DNA of 64,000 nt. It comes from Microbacterium sp. Marseille-Q6648 (GTDB lineage Bacteria; Actinomycetota; Actinomycetes; Actinomycetales; Microbacteriaceae). The notes under the pieces were generated by a model, which was not told the DNA's origin, made no database searches, and worked only from the letters and a program-made list of their open reading frames with translations. Position numbers and translations under genes: made by a program. This document shows, in pieces, positions 41,634 through 51,467 of the stretch (the stretch's first letter is position 1; the number at the start of each line of letters is the position of its first letter). Location of the stretch: assembly GCF_943181415.1 (NCBI RefSeq), contig NZ_CALPBZ010000002.1, positions 1-64,000 of the forward strand. The letters run 5' to 3'.

Positions 41634-43475
41634 TCAGCCGGTGAAGGTGCCCACGACGTCGGCGCAGGAATCGGCGATCGACACCGGCGTGTCGGTGACG
41701 GTGGGCGTGTGCCGCACCGAGACCGCGCCGAGGTCCTGCTCGGGGAGTCGGCTCGTGTACGAGACCGTGCGGGTCTGCCCGCGGTCCACCAGCACGGTCA
41801 CGCTCTCGGCCTGGCGACCGCCTTCGATGCCGGTTCGCGCGAGCGCGTCCACCGCACCGCCCGGGACCTCGACACGATCGACCGTCGCTCCGGGAGGGGC
41901 CACGTACAGCACGTCGAGCATCATCGTGGTCTTCGATCCCCCGTACGTCGGCGATCGGCGGGCCAGCATGTGGAAGGTCAGGTCGTCCCGGTCGAGGGTG
42001 TTGGTGACCGACACCGTGGTGGTGACCGTGCGCGCCTCGACGTCGCACCGCACATCCACCTCCGAGCGGAGGTAGTACTCGAGCTTGCCGACCGCGGAGT
42101 CGTTCAGGAAGATGCCGACCTCGGTGGTGCTCTCGTTGTCGGCGGCGAGCCGTCCGTCGATGCCCAGCTCGGCGGCGACCGCCTCTTCCTCTTCGCGGGG
42201 GAACCACGCGTAGACGCGCTGCTCGTCGACCGACGTGCGCAGAGCCTCGATCATCTCGAGAGGGTCCCATCGCCCGCGCACGAGCTTGTCGAACACCGAG
42301 GCGGACGCCGCGGCGAAGAAGGCGTCGGCGGGGGCCTGGTCGCCGGGGAAGCGCAGGTAGGTCTCCTCGAGGAGCACCTGCACGACGTTGTCCGAGGTGA
42401 TCTGGTAGCCGTCCACGTCCACGGGACCCGCGACCGCCAGCATGTGCGACAGCGCGACCGGGTCCAACGACAGCACGCCGTCGATCTCTCGGCCGGTCTC
42501 GGCCAGGATGCCCTGGAAGAGACGGGCTGACGTCGGGAAGCTCGGGGTCTTGGTGTAGTTCTGCGAATACCGCGCCCACTCGTCGTCGTAGAGCGCGGTG
42601 GTCTCGGCGGGCAGATCGACGAACTGCCGACCGGTGAGGTCCGGGGTGGCGAACGTCGTGCTGCTCGCCTGATCACTGAGGGCCACCCGGCCGGCGTCGA
42701 CGCGGATCAGGACGGATGCGGCCGGGTTCCCGCCCGTGGCCCGGATCTCGGCGTTGTTCTGGAACATCACGAAGTACGTGCGCGGCTCGTCGTCGCCCAG
42801 GATCTGCAGCGCGGTCGGCAGCACCTCGGTCGCGGTGTGGACGAGGGGCGCCGTCTCGTCGATGACCTCGACGACCTGACCGACGGCGTCATCGACGATC
42901 GGCAGCAGCGCGTCGCGGTCGATGCGGTCGACGTGCTCCTGTGCGGAGGCGAACGCCGCATCGATCTCGGGCAGCACCCCCAGCGCCGTGCGGAAGGGAT
43001 CGAGATTGAACCCGCCCCCCGCGAACCGGATCTTGTCGATGTCGACGGCGCCGAGCACTTCGAAGCTGGCCGGCAGCGCGTCGCGCACGAGGATGTGCGT
43101 GGCCGCGGTCGCCTCGCGCACGGCGCCGATGTTGGGCCCGACGCCGGGGATCCACGTGGCGATCTCCCACAGCGGGCCCTGCACGGTCTCGTCCGCGCGC
43201 GTCGTGTGCGCCAGAACGCTCGCCGCCGCGGCGTCGAACTGATCGGTGTCGCCCTCGCGCACGAGGGCGGGAACGCTGCTCAGCTCGGACTGTGCCGCCT
43301 CGAGGTCGTCCCGGACCTCCAGCGCCTGACCTGCCAGGGCCACCCCCGCGATCGCGAGGCCGGCCAGGACGGCGATGAGCACGGCCAGGATCCCGAGCCC
43401 CCATGGCCACCGACGGCGTCGCGGCCGCGCGGGGGCGTCATCGCGCGCCATGAGATCGTCGAGGGTGTCGGGCAC
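41634..43475 (-). CDS. DUF4012 membrane-anchored extracellular protein
   Basis: A 613-residue protein with a basic cytoplasmic N-terminus ('RPRRRRWPWGLG'), one membrane helix (about 27-50) and a long extracytoplasmic part. The motifs 'YFVMFQNNAEIRATGGNPAA' and 'DGVLSLDPVALSHMLAVAGP' define the DUF4012 family, found beside exopolysaccharide genes and distantly like LytR-CpsA-Psr proteins in context. A role in attaching or assembling surface polymers is plausible but unproven. The start is GTG 43475; the gene reads toward the glycosyltransferase. Confidence 0.88.
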   Translation of the reverse strand: MPDTLDDLMARDDAPARPRRRRWPWGLGILAVLIAVLAGLAIAGVALAGQALEVRDDLEAAQSELSSVPALVREGDTDQFDAAAASVLAHTTRADETVQGPLWEIATWIPGVGPNIGAVREATAATHILVRDALPASFEVLGAVDIDKIRFAGGGFNLDPFRTALGVLPEIDAAFASAQEHVDRIDRDALLPIVDDAVGQVVEVIDETAPLVHTATEVLPTALQILGDDEPRTYFVMFQNNAEIRATGGNPAASVLIRVDAGRVALSDQASSTTFATPDLTGRQFVDLPAETTALYDDEWARYSQNYTKTPSFPTSARLFQGILAETGREIDGVLSLDPVALSHMLAVAGPVDVDGYQITSDNVVQVLLEETYLRFPGDQAPADAFFAAASASVFDKLVRGRWDPLEMIEALRTSVDEQRVYAWFPREEEEAVAAELGIDGRLAADNESTTEVGIFLNDSAVGKLEYYLRSEVDVRCDVEARTVTTTVSVTNTLDRDDLTFHMLARRSPTYGGSKTTMMLDVLYVAPPGATVDRVEVPGGAVDALARTGIEGGRQAESVTVLVDRGQTRTVSYTSRLPEQDLGAVSVRHTPTVTDTPVSIADSCADVVGTFTG

Positions 43476-43556
43476 GCTCGCATCCTACTGACGCGCACCC
43501 CGGATTCGCCGTGAATCGCACCGACCTGGCCTGGTCCCGCCTGCGGGTACGCGAAA

Positions 43557-43584
43557 GGGGGCCGGACCGAATGGTCCGACCCCC
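43557..43584 (-). terminator. Terminator of tuf
   Basis: A 12-bp stem (43557-43568 with 43573-43584, loop GAAT on the plus strand) fully paired on minus-strand RNA if one U-G wobble is allowed, followed by CTTTCGCG. It begins 17 bases after the tuf stop and is closely similar in sequence to the rplO terminator. Confidence 0.85.
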
Positions 43585-43600
43585 TCGAGATCGCGTCAGA

Positions 43601-44794
43601 TCACTTCAGGATCTTCGTGACCGTGCCGGCGCCGACGGTGCGGCCACCCTCACGGATCGCGAAGCCGAGGCCCTCCTCCATGGCGATCGGCTGGATCAGC
43701 TCGACCGTCATGTCGGTGGTGTCGCCGGGCATGACCATCTCGGTGCCCTCGGGCAGCGAGATGACGCCGGTGACGTCGGTAGTGCGGAAGTAGAACTGCG
43801 GACGGTAGTTCGTGAAGAACGGGTTGTGGCGACCGCCCTCGTCCTTGGACAGGATGTACGCCGTGCCCTCGAAGTTGGTGTGCGGGGTGACCGAACCGGG
43901 CTTCACGACGACCTGGCCGCGCTCGACGTCGTCACGCTTGGTGCCGCGCAGGAGCAGACCACAGTTCTCGCCGGCCCAGGCCTCGTCGAGCTGCTTGTGG
44001 AACATCTCGATACCGGTGACGGTCGTCTTCTGCGTCGGGCGCAGACCCACGATCTCGACCTCGGAGTTGATGGCGAGGGTACCGCGCTCGGCGCGGCCGG
44101 TGACGACCGTGCCACGACCGGTGATCGTGAAGACGTCCTCGACGGGCATGAGGAACGGCTTGTCCTTGTCACGCACCGGGTCCGGGATGGACTCGTCGAC
44201 GGCTTCCATGAGCTCGACGATCTTCTCGACCCACTCGGCGTCGCCCTCGAGAGCCTTCAGGCCCGAGACGCGCACGACGGGGGCGTTGTCACCGTCGAAG
44301 TCCTGCGACGACAGCAGCTCGCGGACCTCGAGCTCGACGAGCTCCAGGATCTCCTCGTCGTCGACCATGTCGGCCTTGTTCAGCGCGACGAGCAGGTAGG
44401 GGACGCCGACCTGCTTGGCGAGCAGAACGTGCTCACGGGTCTGAGCCATCGGGCCGTCGGTGGCGGCGACCACGAGGATCGCGCCGTCCATCTGGGCGGC
44501 ACCGGTGATCATGTTCTTGATGTAGTCCGCGTGGCCCGGGGCGTCGACGTGCGCGTAGTGGCGCTTCGGCGTCTCGTACTCGACGTGGGAGATGTTGATC
44601 GTGATACCGCGCTGACGCTCTTCGGGAGCGGAGTCGATCGACGCGAAGTCACGCTGCACGTTGGTGGCCGACGGGTACTTGTCGGCGAGCACCTTCGAGA
44701 TGGCAGCGGTGAGCGTGGTCTTGCCGTGGTCGACGTGACCGATCGTTCCGATGTTGACGTGCGGCTTGGTCCGCTCGAACTTGGCCTTGGCCAC
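43601..44794 (-). CDS. tuf: Elongation factor Tu
   Basis: EF-Tu delivers aminoacyl-tRNA to the ribosome as a GTP complex. The 397-residue protein has G1 '[11 protein letters not shown]', the switch region '[19 protein letters not shown]', '[20 protein letters not shown]', '[10 protein letters not shown]', and the domain 2/3 motifs. It closes the str operon but is 156 bases from fusA behind a strong hairpin; a TACTAA box in the gap suggests its own promoter. Confidence 0.99.
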   Translation of the reverse strand: MAKAKFERTKPHVNIGTIGHVDHGKTTLTAAISKVLADKYPSATNVQRDFASIDSAPEERQRGITINISHVEYETPKRHYAHVDAPGHADYIKNMITGAAQMDGAILVVAATDGPMAQTREHVLLAKQVGVPYLLVALNKADMVDDEEILELVELEVRELLSSQDFDGDNAPVVRVSGLKALEGDAEWVEKIVELMEAVDESIPDPVRDKDKPFLMPVEDVFTITGRGTVVTGRAERGTLAINSEVEIVGLRPTQKTTVTGIEMFHKQLDEAWAGENCGLLLRGTKRDDVERGQVVVKPGSVTPHTNFEGTAYILSKDEGGRHNPFFTNYRPQFYFRTTDVTGVISLPEGTEMVMPGDTTDMTVELIQPIAMEEGLGFAIREGGRTVGAGTVTKILK

Positions 44795-44910
44795 TGGGTC
44801 CTCCTCAGGACGTTCATGTAGAGGTGCCGGGCACTGGTTTGCGACCGGATCTCTACGGGGATGTCTCCACCTTAGTAGAGAGGTTTCTGATGGGTCTGTG
44901 TGAAGTTGTA

Positions 44911-44944
44911 CTCCGGGATGCTTCGTCGTGGAAGCATCCCGGAG
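44911..44944 (-). terminator. Hairpin between fusA and tuf
   Basis: CTCCGGGATGCTTC and GAAGCATCCCGGAG form a perfect 14-bp stem with a six-base loop, starting 6 bases after the fusA stop. No U tract follows. It may lower readthrough and allow separate control of tuf. Confidence 0.7.
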
Positions 44945-44950
44945 GAAGGG

Positions 44951-47065
44951 TTACTCGCCCTTGGTCTTCTGGACGATCTCGTCCATGACGTTGCGCGGAA
45001 CCTCGGCGTAGCTGTCGAACTCCATGGAGTAGACGGCGCGGCCGGAGGTCTTGGAGCGCAGGTCGCCGATGTAGCCGAACATCTCGGACAGCGGCACGTT
45101 CGCACGGACCACCTTGACGCCGGCGGCGTCCTCCATCGACTGGATCTGACCGCGACGCGAGTTCAGGTCGCCGATGACGTCGCCCATGTACTCCTCGGGC
45201 GTGCGCACCTCGACGGCCATGATCGGCTCGAGGATGACGGGGTTCGCCTTGCGGATGGCCTCCTTGAAGCCCATCGACCCGGCGATCTTGAACGCCATCT
45301 CGGACGAGTCGACGTCGTGCGCGGCACCGTCGGTGAGGATCGCCTTCACGCCCACCATCGGGTAGCCGGCGAGCACGCCGACGTTCATCGCGTCCTGGAA
45401 GCCGGCATCCACCGAGGGGATGTACTCGCGCGGGATGCGCCCACCGGTGACCTTGTTCTCGAACTCGTACGTCTTCTCGGCCGTGACCTCGAGCGGCTCG
45501 ATGCCGAACTGGATCTTCGCGAACTGGCCGGAGCCACCGGTCTGCTTCTTGTGCGTGTAGTCGTGACGCTCGACGGTCTTGCGAATCGTCTCGCGGTACG
45601 CGACCTGGGGCTTTCCGACGTTGGCCTCGACCTTGAACTCGCGCTTCATGCGGTCCACGAGGATGTCGAGGTGCAGCTCGCCCATGCCCTTGATGACCGT
45701 CTGGCCGGTCTCGGAGTTCTGCTCGACGCGGAACGTGGGGTCCTCTTCGGCGAGCTTCTGGATCGCCAGACCCAGCTTCTCCTGGTCGGCCTTGGTCTTG
45801 GGCTCGATCGCGACCTCGATGACCGGCTCGGGGAAGGTCATCGACTCGAGCACGACCTGGCTGTTCGAGTCCGAGAGGGTGTCACCGGTGGTGGTGTCCT
45901 TCAGACCGATCACGGCGTAGATGTGCCCCGCGGTGACCGAGTCGACCGGCATCTCCTTGTTGGCGTGCATCTGGAAGATCTTCCCGATGCGCTCCTTCTT
46001 GCCCTTGGTGGAGTTGACCACCTGGGCACCGGAGTCGAGGTGACCCGAGTAGACGCGGATGTAGGTGAGTCGACCGAAGAACGGGTGGGTCACGATCTTG
46101 AACGCGAGGGCCGCGAACGGCTCTTCACGATCGGCGTGACGCTCGATGATGTTCTCTTCGTTCTTCGGGTCGTGCGCCTCGATCGCCGGGACGTCCAGCG
46201 GCGAGGGCAGGTAGTCCACGACGGCGTCGAGCATCGGCTGCACACCGCGGTTCTTGAACGCCGAGCCGCACAGCACGGGGTAGACCTCGCTGGCGATCGT
46301 CATCTTGCGGATCGCGGCCTTGATCTCCTCGGGGGTGAGGCCCTCACCGCTGAAGTGCTTCTCGAGCAGCACCTCGTCGGACTCGGCGACGGTCTCGAGC
46401 AGCTTCTCGCGGTACTCGGCGGCCTTCTCGACGAGGTCGGCGGGGATCTCCTGGATCTCGTACTTCGCGCCCATCGTCACGTCGCCCTTGGCGTCGCCGG
46501 GCCACACGAGCGCCCGTTCGTAGACGAGGTCGACCACGCCGACGAAGTCGTTCTCGGCGCCGATCGGGATCTGCAGCACGAGGGGCTTGGCCTTCAGACG
46601 GTTCACGATCGTGTCGACGGTGAAGTAGAAGTCGGCGCCCAGCTTGTCCATCTTGTTGACGAAGCAGATGCGGGGGACGTCGTACTTGTCGGCCTGACGC
46701 CACACGGTCTCGGACTGGGGCTCCACGCCCTCCTTGCCGTCGAACACCGCGACGGCGCCGTCGAGGACGCGCAGCGAACGCTCGACCTCGACCGTGAAGT
46801 CGACGTGGCCGGGCGTGTCGATGATGTTGATCTGGTTCTTCTCCCAGAAGCACGTCACCGCAGCAGAGGTGATCGTGATGCCACGCTCCTGCTCCTGCTC
46901 CATCCAGTCGGTGGTGGCAGCGCCGTCGTGCGTCTCGCCGATCTTGTGGTTGACGCCCGTGTAGAACAGGATGCGCTCGGTCGTCGTCGTCTTGCCGGCA
47001 TCGATGTGCGCCATGATGCCGATGTTGCGGACCTTGTTGAGGTCGGTGAGCACTTCTTGTGCCAC
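44951..47065 (-). CDS. fusA: Elongation factor G
   Basis: EF-G drives translocation and, with RRF, ribosome recycling. The 704-residue protein has G1 '[16 protein letters not shown]', '[19 protein letters not shown]', '[18 protein letters not shown]', '[12 protein letters not shown]' and the domain IV motif '[14 protein letters not shown]'. A 110-base gap with a long palindrome separates it from rpsG. Confidence 0.99.
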   Translation of the reverse strand: MAQEVLTDLNKVRNIGIMAHIDAGKTTTTERILFYTGVNHKIGETHDGAATTDWMEQEQERGITITSAAVTCFWEKNQINIIDTPGHVDFTVEVERSLRVLDGAVAVFDGKEGVEPQSETVWRQADKYDVPRICFVNKMDKLGADFYFTVDTIVNRLKAKPLVLQIPIGAENDFVGVVDLVYERALVWPGDAKGDVTMGAKYEIQEIPADLVEKAAEYREKLLETVAESDEVLLEKHFSGEGLTPEEIKAAIRKMTIASEVYPVLCGSAFKNRGVQPMLDAVVDYLPSPLDVPAIEAHDPKNEENIIERHADREEPFAALAFKIVTHPFFGRLTYIRVYSGHLDSGAQVVNSTKGKKERIGKIFQMHANKEMPVDSVTAGHIYAVIGLKDTTTGDTLSDSNSQVVLESMTFPEPVIEVAIEPKTKADQEKLGLAIQKLAEEDPTFRVEQNSETGQTVIKGMGELHLDILVDRMKREFKVEANVGKPQVAYRETIRKTVERHDYTHKKQTGGSGQFAKIQFGIEPLEVTAEKTYEFENKVTGGRIPREYIPSVDAGFQDAMNVGVLAGYPMVGVKAILTDGAAHDVDSSEMAFKIAGSMGFKEAIRKANPVILEPIMAVEVRTPEEYMGDVIGDLNSRRGQIQSMEDAAGVKVVRANVPLSEMFGYIGDLRSKTSGRAVYSMEFDSYAEVPRNVMDEIVQKTKGE

Positions 47066-47098
47066 GGGGTGTCCTTACGTCTGGATCGGTACAGGGGG

Positions 47099-47173
47099 CG
47101 TTTCGTCTCGGCTTCGCCGCTCGCTCGACGACCGGGTTCTCCGGTCGTCGAGCGAGCGAAGCGAGACGAAACG
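47099..47173. repeat. Long imperfect palindrome between rpsG and fusA
   Basis: CGTTTCGTCTCG (47099-47110) and CGAGACGAAACG (47162-47173) are perfect outer arms; inner GCTCGCTCGACGACCGG pairs with CCGGTCGTCGAGCGAGC, with a small irregularity between. Total stem is about 30 bp. I recall similar GAGCGAAGCGAGACGAAACG palindromes between genes of Microbacterium relatives, so it is probably a dispersed intergenic repeat rather than a specific operon signal. Confidence 0.75.
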
Positions 47174-47175
47174 GT

Positions 47176-47646
47176 TTACCAGCGGTAGTGCGCGAAAGCG
47201 CGGTTCGACTCGGCCATCTTGTGGGTGTCTTCGCGGCGCTTGACCGCGGCACCCAGGCCGTTCGAGGCGTCGAGGATCTCGTTCTGCAGACGCTCGGTCA
47301 TCGTCTTCTCACGACGACCCTTCGCGTAGCTGACGAGCCAGCGCAGCGCGAGCGTGTTCGCGCGGTGCGGCTTGACCTCGACCGGAACCTGGTAGGTCGA
47401 GCCGCCGACGCGGCGGCTCTTGACCTCGAGGGTGGGGCGGACGTTGTCGAGCGCCTTCTTGAGCGTCGCGACGGCGTCCTGGCCGTTCTTGGACTCGACG
47501 CCGCGGAGGGCGTCGTACACGATCGACTCGGCGAGCGACTTCTTGCCGTCGACGAGGATCTTGTTCACGAGCTGGGTGACGATGGGGGCACCGTACACCG
47601 GGTCGTTGACGACGGGGCGCTTCGGGGCGGGACCCTTACGAGGCAT
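47176..47646 (-). CDS. rpsG: 30S ribosomal protein S7
   Basis: uS7 nucleates the small-subunit head and contacts mRNA at the E site. The 156-residue protein is canonical: '[19 protein letters not shown]', '[20 protein letters not shown]' and '[20 protein letters not shown]'. It follows rpsL by 5 bases. Confidence 0.98.
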   Translation of the reverse strand: MPRKGPAPKRPVVNDPVYGAPIVTQLVNKILVDGKKSLAESIVYDALRGVESKNGQDAVATLKKALDNVRPTLEVKSRRVGGSTYQVPVEVKPHRANTLALRWLVSYAKGRREKTMTERLQNEILDASNGLGAAVKRREDTHKMAESNRAFAHYRW

Positions 47647-47651
47647 CTAAC

Positions 47652-48020
47652 TCAACCCTTCTTCGCGCCGTAGCGGCTACGGGCCTGCTTGCGGTTCTTG
47701 ACGGCCTGGGTGTCCAGGGCGCCGCGGACGATCTTGTAGCGGACACCGGGGAGGTCCTTCACACGGCCGCCGCGCACGAGCACCAGCGAGTGCTCCTGCA
47801 GGTTGTGGCCCTCACCGGGGATGTACGCGGTGACCTCGGTGCCGTTGCGCAGCTTCACACGTGCGACCTTGCGCATCGCCGAGTTCGGCTTCTTGGGCGT
47901 GGTCGTGTACACGCGGGTGCACACGCCCGCCTGCTGCGGGTTCGCCTTCAGAGCGGGCGCCTTGGTCTTGGAGACCTTCGGCGAACGCCCCTTGCGAACC
48001 AACTGCTGAATGGTTGGCAC
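47652..48020 (-). CDS. rpsL: 30S ribosomal protein S12
   Basis: uS12 controls decoding accuracy and is the site of streptomycin-resistance mutations. The 122-residue protein has '[20 protein letters not shown]', '[19 protein letters not shown]' with the wild-type Lys of the first resistance site, and '[18 protein letters not shown]' with the second. The start is GTG 48020 (AGGAGAG upstream). It heads the str operon. Confidence 0.98.
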   Translation of the reverse strand: MPTIQQLVRKGRSPKVSKTKAPALKANPQQAGVCTRVYTTTPKKPNSAMRKVARVKLRNGTEVTAYIPGEGHNLQEHSLVLVRGGRVKDLPGVRYKIVRGALDTQAVKNRKQARSRYGAKKG

Positions 48021-48223
48021 GTTCTCTCCTCTTTCGTGCTGCACGGTGACAGCGTCGTGGTTTCACCACAGATCCACCGGCGCGGCAGAAACCTGCTGCG
48101 GATTGGTTGGTGGATATGCCGTGGGGGCGGCCTGTTCGCAGACCGATCCCTGAGATGCGGCATCCGCTGCCCTTCTCGGTGCCGAGGCACGTCGGAGGGC
48201 GCGCGCGAACGCACACCCGATCA

Positions 48224-48253
48224 ATGATACGCGGGATCCGGAGGAGCGGTCAA
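48224..48253 (-). promoter_or_regulatory. Candidate promoter of the str operon
   Basis: On the minus strand TTGACC (48248-48253) and TATCAT (48224-48229) are 18 bases apart, a near-consensus sigma-70-type promoter. It implies a leader of about 195 bases before rpsL and lies in the gap behind the type VII locus. Confidence 0.75.
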
Positions 48254-48282
48254 ACGAACCCCGATGCGGGGGATGCCGCCGC

Positions 48283-48531
48283 TCACGCCCGCCGGCGACG
48301 GAGGACGTACGCGGAAGCCAGGACCGCGCCCGCGCTCAGCAGCGCGAACACCGTGAAGACGATGGCGCCGACGAGGGCGGTGGTCTCGCCCTCCCCCGTG
48401 CCGCGGCCGGAGGCGGACAGCGGTGCGTCCGGACCGACGGTGAAGACGGTGACCCATGAGCTGATCGCGCCCCAGCCGAGGAACACCAGGAGGAGGAGCC
48501 CGACGACGAGCAGGCCGACGCGGAGGATCAC
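48283..48531 (-). CDS. Small two-helix membrane protein
   Basis: An 82-residue protein with membrane helices at about residues 3-25 and 52-75 and a basic C-terminus ('VLRRRRA'). I do not recognise the family. GTG 48531 overlaps the stop of the preceding gene (GTGA), so it is the last translated unit of the type VII operon. It may be a small accessory membrane protein. Confidence 0.65.
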   Translation of the reverse strand: MILRVGLLVVGLLLLVFLGWGAISSWVTVFTVGPDAPLSASGRGTGEGETTALVGAIVFTVFALLSAGAVLASAYVLRRRRA

Positions 48532-49121
48532 GAGGCCGCCTCGGCGTGGACGGGCGTGCGGCCCCGCAGCCGGATCGAGCGGAAGAGCGCCTCGACGACA
48601 GGCTCGAGCTCTTCGACCACGGCGGTGTGCTCTTCGATGAGCTCGATGACGAAGACGTACCCGTCCGCCAGACCGAGGCAGCGCAGCACCGTGAGGGAGC
48701 GATCCGGGATCTCGGTGAGCACCACGGCGCGCATCGCGACGTCGAACCCGGTGTCCTCGAGCACCGTGACGGTCTGCACGAAACCGCCGACCCCGGCCCG
48801 GGCCAGCTGCGCGAGCTCCTCGGCGGTGGTCGCCTCGGTGGAGGTGACGTAGAGGTGCACGAGGCGCTCGGGGCCGCCCTGCTCGGGGAGGTGCCAGAAG
48901 CGTTCGAGGGCGCCGGGGAGCGGTGGGTCGACCTCCGACATCGCCTGCGCGGCGTCGCGGAGTCGCGCACGCACGTCGTCGGGCGCGTCGATGCCCGTGG
49001 TGAGCGCGGTGCTCACGTCCTGCGACCACGAAGCGACGTCCTCGTAGCCGTTCCAGGGGAAGGCCAGCGGGACGGGGATCCAGACGGAGTGATCGAGCTC
49101 GATCGTGTATTCGAGGGTCAT
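48528..49121 (-). CDS. Small soluble protein of the type VII locus, Mog1/PsbP-like
   Basis: A 197-residue soluble protein without a signal peptide. Its C-terminal pattern, strands ending in 'EELEPVVEALFRSIRL', resembles Mog1/PsbP-like proteins that act as chaperones or adaptors, but the match is by eye. It overlaps the genes on both sides, so it is co-translated with them. A chaperone or adaptor role for secreted WXG proteins is a guess based on position. Confidence 0.65.
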   Translation of the reverse strand: MTLEYTIELDHSVWIPVPLAFPWNGYEDVASWSQDVSTALTTGIDAPDDVRARLRDAAQAMSEVDPPLPGALERFWHLPEQGGPERLVHLYVTSTEATTAEELAQLARAGVGGFVQTVTVLEDTGFDVAMRAVVLTEIPDRSLTVLRCLGLADGYVFVIELIEEHTAVVEELEPVVEALFRSIRLRGRTPVHAEAAS

Positions 49122-49702
49122 CGCCAGCGGAAGGTCTCCATGATCGTGTCGACGCGTTCGGTCAGCGCGTCGACCATGTCTTCGGACGAGTCGTCCAGGT
49201 AGGGCGTGGCGGCGAGGAAGACGAGCCCGCGCCGCTCACCGGCACCCGGGAGCGGGAAGCCGTAGCCGATCTGACGACTGCGGATCTCGGCGATCTCACC
49301 TTCGCCGCGGGTCTCCTCCACCCACCGCAGCACGGTGCCGATGGGGGTGTCGAAGGTCTCGATCGGAGCGGACGTGACAGCGCGCAGCGACTGGGCGAAG
49401 TCGGTGCCGGCGGGCGCCGCGTGCTGGCGGACGGCGATGCTCGCGGTCGGCAGCACCTCGTCGCCCTCGCCCGGCAGATAGATCGCGGTGATCCGCGCAC
49501 TGCGCAGCTTGCGCCACTGCACTTCGACGAGGGTCCGCGCCTCGGCATCGAGGTCGGGGCGCGACAGCTCGCGCATGCGCCGGCTGATCTGGGCGATGAG
49601 CGCCCGCTTGCCCTCGTCGTCGACGAGATAGCGCGACCACCCGGGCGGCATCATGATGTGGAAGCCGGTCGGCGCCGGGGCCGTGGCGACGTCGTCGGTC
49701 AT
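49118..49702 (-). CDS. Soluble protein of the type VII locus, Mog1/PsbP-like
   Basis: A 194-residue protein. The opening 'GFHIMMPPGWSRYLVDDEGK' and the ending 'LTERVDTIMETFRWR' match the usual strand order of Mog1/PsbP folds, shared with the next gene, so the two may be diverged paralogues. ATG 49702 (AAGGGCGA upstream) overlaps the preceding stop by ATGA. No enzyme motif is visible. Confidence 0.68.
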   Translation of the reverse strand: MTDDVATAPAPTGFHIMMPPGWSRYLVDDEGKRALIAQISRRMRELSRPDLDAEARTLVEVQWRKLRSARITAIYLPGEGDEVLPTASIAVRQHAAPAGTDFAQSLRAVTSAPIETFDTPIGTVLRWVEETRGEGEIAEIRSRQIGYGFPLPGAGERRGLVFLAATPYLDDSSEDMVDALTERVDTIMETFRWR

Positions 49703-50181
49703 GCTTCGCCCTTCGGGGATTCGTGGCGGGCGGCCGTGGCACGGGCCCCCGCGATGACGGATGCCGCGACGATCACTGCGAGCGAGATCGCCGTCACTGC
49801 GAGGACGTACCCGTACGGCGGGGCGTCGTCTGCGCCGAGGTGGGCGAGGATGAAGAAGCCCGGAGCCATCGCGGCGGCGACCGTGGGGCCGATCGCGCCG
49901 GTGAGCGCGGGGGCCTCCTCGGGCCGCGCGGTCAGCGCCCACGTCAGTCCGGCACCGAGGCCGATGACCGCGGGGACGAGCAGCAGCCACACCGGCACCG
50001 GGAACACCGGGAACGGCACGACCTGGTCCCACGCGGGAGACCCCGCGGCCGTCACCTGAGCGCCCGAGAGCAGCAGCGACGCCACGAGGAAGACCACGAG
50101 GATCGCGGCCGGCACCCACTGGCAGACCACGTAGACCACTCCCGCGACGCGGAGTGCGGGGGCGGTCGCCGTCGTGGTCAC
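49699..50181 (-). CDS. Four-helix membrane protein of the type VII locus
   Basis: A 160-residue hydrophobic protein with about four membrane helices and a short cytoplasmic tail. I see no named family. GTG 50181 overlaps the stop of the LXG-like gene, and its own stop overlaps the next ATG. Given the absence of EccB/D/E-like genes it could be a channel component, but nothing in the sequence shows that. Confidence 0.62.
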   Translation of the reverse strand: MTTTATAPALRVAGVVYVVCQWVPAAILVVFLVASLLLSGAQVTAAGSPAWDQVVPFPVFPVPVWLLLVPAVIGLGAGLTWALTARPEEAPALTGAIGPTVAAAMAPGFFILAHLGADDAPPYGYVLAVTAISLAVIVAASVIAGARATAARHESPKGEA

Positions 50182-51467
50182 CGTCCCCACGGTACCTGTA
50201 TGTCCTCCAGCACGGGGATGTCGGGCTGCAGTCCGGCGACGCCGAGCGCGTCGTTCGCGGTGAACGACGTCCACAGTCCGACGTTGAGGATCTGCTCGCC
50301 ACGGCCGGGCAGCGTGCCCGTCGTGCGCACGATGAAGTCGCGCACCGCGGGGTTCGAGCCCCACTGCGACGACCGCATCGTGTTGAGGAAGTTCTGGACC
50401 TGCACCGCTTCGGAGCCGCCCATCGCCAGCGACCGGAACGGGTTGACGAACATGCCGGGCCGCGGCAGCGCGAGCCACGAGCGCACCGGGGCGACGAGCG
50501 AGCGCAGCGGCGACACCCAGGTCGTCGGCCGGCGCAGTGCGACCTGCGGCAGTCCCGCCCGGATCGCGCCGGTGACCGTGCCGCGGCCGGAGCGGATGAT
50601 CGTGGAGAGCACGGGCGCACCCTTGGAGAGGATCTTGCCGATGCCGAAGGGCAGCAGTCCCACCAGGCTCCACGCGAGGTCGCTGAGGGTGGCCCGGCCG
50701 AAGGCGAACTTCAACGCCGTCAGCGCCACGGTCAAGAGGGTCAGCCCCAGCAGGACCATGCCCAGCAGACCCACGAGCGGCGCGCCGATGATCAGCGCGA
50801 TGACGCTGAGCACGATCATCACGATGGCGATGACGTTGAGCGCCGAGTCGACGAACTCCCAGAAGCCGTCGTTGTTCTTGGCGCTCTCCATCGCCTTCTG
50901 GATGTCTTCGACGGCGTCGTCGTAGGCGTTCGACCACTTCTCGAACACCTGGTCGAAGGCCGTCCACAGTTCGTCGCGCTTCGTCTCCGCGCTGTCCAGC
51001 GCGCCGTTCGCATCGGCGACGGCGTCGCGGGCGGCGTTCAGCTCGGTCTGCGTGGGATCGTCCTCCCACACCCAGACGCGCTCGAGCGAGTCCTGAGCGC
51101 TCTTCGCGTCGGCCTTCGCCTCGATCGCGGACTGGTAGGCCAGCTCGGCCGCCTCGACGTCGGCCATGTTGTTCCGCAGCCAGGTCTTCGCGGTGTCGAG
51201 CGCGTTGCCGTACTTGCGAAGCGCGCGACCGGTCTCGTCGTAGCGCACCGCCGCCTTCTTGAGGTCGTCGACGCTCTCGGCTGCCATCTCGGCGAGCTTG
51301 TCGGTGCCCTTGCTCTTGTGCACCGAGGAGTCGCCGATCGCGGCGAGCTCGGTCGCCGTGCTCTCCATGACGTTCGAGAGCTTGACCCACTTGTCGCCGC
51401 GCTCCCAGATCTTCTCGGCGTTGCCCTCGAGCTGGCGAAGCTCGTGGCCGCCCACCGGCGAGCGCAT
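50178..51467 (-). CDS. LXG-like helical membrane protein, candidate type VII effector
   Basis: A 429-residue protein. Residues 1-215 are helical and charged ('NAEKIWERGDKWVKLSNVME', 'KAAVRYDETGRALRKYGNAL'), like WXG/LXG-type secretion domains; residues about 225-285 are strongly hydrophobic; the C-terminal 130 residues are Arg/Pro/Ser-rich and contain no known toxin motif. This layout fits a substrate of type VII secretion with a membrane-active middle. ATG 51467 overlaps the stop of the WXG gene upstream (TGATG). An effector role is inference from order and architecture. Confidence 0.68.
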   Translation of the reverse strand: MRSPVGGHELRQLEGNAEKIWERGDKWVKLSNVMESTATELAAIGDSSVHKSKGTDKLAEMAAESVDDLKKAAVRYDETGRALRKYGNALDTAKTWLRNNMADVEAAELAYQSAIEAKADAKSAQDSLERVWVWEDDPTQTELNAARDAVADANGALDSAETKRDELWTAFDQVFEKWSNAYDDAVEDIQKAMESAKNNDGFWEFVDSALNVIAIVMIVLSVIALIIGAPLVGLLGMVLLGLTLLTVALTALKFAFGRATLSDLAWSLVGLLPFGIGKILSKGAPVLSTIIRSGRGTVTGAIRAGLPQVALRRPTTWVSPLRSLVAPVRSWLALPRPGMFVNPFRSLAMGGSEAVQVQNFLNTMRSSQWGSNPAVRDFIVRTTGTLPGRGEQILNVGLWTSFTANDALGVAGLQPDIPVLEDIQVPWGR

